A stretch of 7,179 bases of DNA from an uncultured Bacteroidaceae bacterium (GTDB lineage: Bacteria > Bacteroidota > Bacteroidia > Bacteroidales > Bacteroidaceae). The translations under genes were made by a program, and so were the position numbers. The notes below the pieces were generated by a model. That model was not told the DNA's origin, ran no database searches, and saw nothing but the letters and a program-made list of their open reading frames with translations. Below, one piece after another: positions 6,501-7,179 of this stretch; position 1 is the stretch's first letter; every line of letters begins with the position of its first letter. The stretch is from assembly GCA_934394435.1 (NCBI GenBank), contig CAKRRN010000055.1:1-7179 (forward strand), given 5' to 3'.

Positions 6501-6995
6501 GAGGACCATGCTGCCAAGTATCTGGCTGGCGAGACACTCAACCACAACGCTTCTCTGATAGCAGGCTTTGATGACAACATCGTAAAGGGCGACATCCCCT
6601 TCATCACAGATTGCGCAAATCAGGCTCCTGGTCTGGGTCGTCTGGACGCTACAGGCACATTGCGTTATCCCGATGCTTGCTGGAGTGCAGCTGAAGAGTA
6701 CTTCCAGAACGGTTTGTACTGGTCTAAGCCCATTCTCTTTGAGATTACCGAGGACGGTATGATGACCATCGGTTTTGAGAAGAGTGATTTCACCAAGTAT
6801 GACTGGGTGGTGGCTGATAACTTCCGTCTTACCTACTATGGTAAGAACAAGCCTACTGCCATTGAGGGTGTGGAAGAGAACGTGGCTCCCTGGCAAAAGT
6901 ATGGCAATACCATCTACAACCTGCAGGGTCAGCGTCTGAACCGCGCACAGAAGGGCGTGAACATCATCAACGGTAAGAAGGTGATGGTTAAGTGA
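3501..6995 (+). CDS. Large exported multi-module carbohydrate-binding-like protein
   Basis: A 1164-residue protein with a Sec signal peptide (MRKQLLTAMLGLTATASLTV, likely cleavage after ASA at residue 24) and no lipobox Cys. Modules, by eye: 40-257, a beta-sandwich like the sugar-binding domains of GH2-type proteins; 258-410, a CBM4/9-like beta-sandwich; 415-599, a second copy of the first module, sharing HDD..YxNG and QNWGG..xDCG; 600-735, alpha-helical, possibly a stalk; 745-900, a lectin-like segment (YYVYNVGERLFLTGAENWG); 912-1115, a further beta-sandwich opening THLIKNPGFD and closing ADNFRLTYYG; 1133-1164, tail YNLQGQRLNRAQKG...NGKKVMVK, resembling the C-terminal domains of Bacteroidetes secreted proteins and possibly a type IX secretion signal. 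No catalytic domain is recognised, so glycan binding or adhesion at the cell surface is inferred. Codons are rich in CTG, AAG, GAG and GGC, giving higher GC than the left half. It has its own promoter and appears monocistronic. Confidence 0.85.
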   Translation: MRKQLLTAMLGLTATASLTVPASAEGLLVVGANIVVAPSSRYDGDKEWKATTWVYNTGNVYGEGNESNPYFNIICGTPSEDANGYKWYEAPYDTATVGFNEERNEPIKWEDHSAPFSSNENYNGRPSYQWTTGEVMADIYMRRFFTTDRLLSGDVYLACGHDDAPCEYYINGVLVYQRTGFEVDHWNYIKDEDTGEIIDSTASYVRGWDENAYIKLTDEQKALIKLNGEQNLLAVHVHQNWGGAFADCGLYTKVEGGLPMGYEQPWTGKVLFNSYGGYNTGGLHDWEKLYEAQADDQYTIHLEGKNPGEWGQQVHFKTPIKLSADKEYTLKFNLTGNKTLEDVTVKVTENDNDEVEGALDHVRIESGETTECEIPVAGTEVNNMKLVFNFATEEKGTDVTISNITLTDEADEKELWVGTSYFNYCYVTDIDTIRNEEDLSETYEVKQIKDPVIDGRVETKSWIDPDFDDSMWSDQAMPMGNAGYMPELQSIWPGHTGHIDYTGDGAEGNNTNYWVRRTFTLDKVNERLSYALNVCHDDNYETYVNGHLLQKFEGWTDGKNPKQVHIPAKYLREGKNVIATYIQQNWGGRFYDCGINVEEVNYDECADELKAAIALGDTTVTITKAMRANLDSLVAAGKKELENNKDAAEVKEYAKNLTNSIKTILGYAGDVNILQQTIAICDKTQDKGYLKETLDAVKTGIDTCKTNGETNNLLSSLRLARKRNALERHTEKFVGSQPEAYDVETADPDYPVGAYYVYNVGERLFLTGAENWGTHLGLAYASNAFHLIATDRDNNPLEKGFRIETMRPNGTMGVNDFINYGGYVDCDTNDAWEFVPVEGKTNVFNIVRAGGNAEDGYNMLGYRDGKDNAFSLSYNVVDTDMKNAQSEANQWMLISKKELDEMMATATEENPVAATHLIKNPGFDQRLEVNVNYNMGKGTNDNGDESAGLQIWDRGGNHPDFVLEAWNCTTGDVTMDIWDPGVIPGWYTLSAQIYYRDGRFEDHAAKYLAGETLNHNASLIAGFDDNIVKGDIPFITDCANQAPGLGRLDATGTLRYPDACWSAAEEYFQNGLYWSKPILFEITEDGMMTIGFEKSDFTKYDWVVADNFRLTYYGKNKPTAIEGVEENVAPWQKYGNTIYNLQGQRLNRAQKGVNIINGKKVMVK

Positions 6996-7045
6996 GCGGA
7001 ATGCGACTGAAAGCTAAAGGATTTCAAGTCCATTCCCGAGCGTGA

Positions 7046-7084
7046 ATCACCTCGGTCGGCAAGACCAAGGTGATGGTCAAGTAA
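7046..7084 (+). pseudogene. Relic copy of the C-terminal tail of the preceding gene
   Basis: Read from 7046, the codons give ITSVGKTKVMVK followed by TAA. This closely matches the true end of the preceding protein (NIINGKKVMVK, stop at 6993-6995), but it sits in a different frame and directly after an in-frame TGA (7043-7045). AAGGTGATGGT and the following CAAG/TAAG are shared at the DNA level. It is best read as the leftover end of a deleted or recombined neighbour with the same tail, or as a small tandem duplication. Confidence 0.55.
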
Positions 7085-7103
7085 GATATCCATTTCCATA
7101 CAA

Positions 7104-7142
7104 GGCTGTCAGCTTTGCCACACAAGGTAAGGGCTGACAGCC
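7104..7142 (+). terminator. Long hairpin downstream of the large gene (possible terminator)
   Basis: GGCTGTCAGC (7104-7113) pairs perfectly with GCTGACAGCC (7133-7142). The inner bases TTTGCC and GGTAAG can extend the stem with two G-U pairs, leaving ACACAA as the loop. It is the strongest hairpin in the window and lies 110 bp after the stop codon. No T run follows on either strand, so it may act in 3' end protection or termination without a U tract. Confidence 0.5.
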
Positions 7143-7179
7143 AGATGGAAGAAGACATAGAGAGAAGGGGCGAACCAAA

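Larger units (their letters stand above)
6996..7179. other. Downstream region of the large gene: hairpin, tail relic, window end
   Basis: No complete gene is seen. After the stop there is an imperfect inverted repeat CCGAG-C-GTGA-A-TCAC-CTCGG (7036-7055), then the tail relic (7046-7084) and a long hairpin (7104-7142). No rightward promoter matching TAnnTTTG is visible before the window ends. Confidence 0.4.

Noticed and set aside
5643..6896. Long 417-codon open frame on the minus strand, opposite the large exported protein.
   Set aside because: It is an antisense shadow produced by the codon bias of the plus-strand gene. Its hydrophobic, His/Val-rich product resembles no family.
1..7179. Search by eye for CRISPR repeats, tRNA, rRNA and IS elements.
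   Set aside because: No regularly spaced direct repeats, cloverleaf sequence, rRNA-like segment or transposase was found.

Overview
The window looks like chromosomal DNA of a gut or oral Bacteroidales bacterium, most likely Prevotella/Segatella-like or Bacteroides. The signs are Bacteroidetes-type promoters (TTTG, about 20 bp, TAnnTTTG), A-rich ribosome-binding regions, a UpxY-type NusG paralogue beside tyrosine recombinases at the head of a polysaccharide locus, and a large exported protein ending in the YNLQGQR...NGKKVMVK tail common in Prevotella.

Left half (1-3092), all on the minus strand and read right to left: an intact tyrosine recombinase (3092-2130); an intergenic switch (1856-2046) bounded by a perfect 21-bp inverted repeat; a UpxY/NusG-like antiterminator (1644-931); a shortened recombinase homologue lacking most catalytic residues (888-100); and the first 25 codons of a UDP-glucose 6-dehydrogenase (76-1), which continues off the left edge. 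The last three are 42 and 23 bp apart and look like one operon, the start of a capsule or exopolysaccharide cluster.

The central result is a probable phase-variable promoter. A TATCTTTG -7 element lies inside the inverted repeat and points right, away from upxY, so the locus appears captured in the OFF orientation. Inversion, probably by the adjacent recombinase, would place this -7 element at about 1892-1885 on the minus strand, some 230 nt upstream of upxY. A terminator-like hairpin lies inside the invertible segment behind the promoter and would flip with it. In the OFF state the promoter would instead produce RNA antisense to the recombinase gene.

Right half (3093-7179): a divergent intergenic region holds a well-formed Bacteroidetes promoter whose spacer contains a run of ten T, then a 5' leader with a strong hairpin. 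Next comes a single 1164-residue exported protein built of repeated beta-sandwich and lectin-like modules, with no recognised catalytic domain. Downstream there is a small out-of-frame copy of its last eight codons and a long hairpin at the window end. The two halves are divergent and may be unrelated in function, but both concern the cell surface and both show candidate phase-variation signals.
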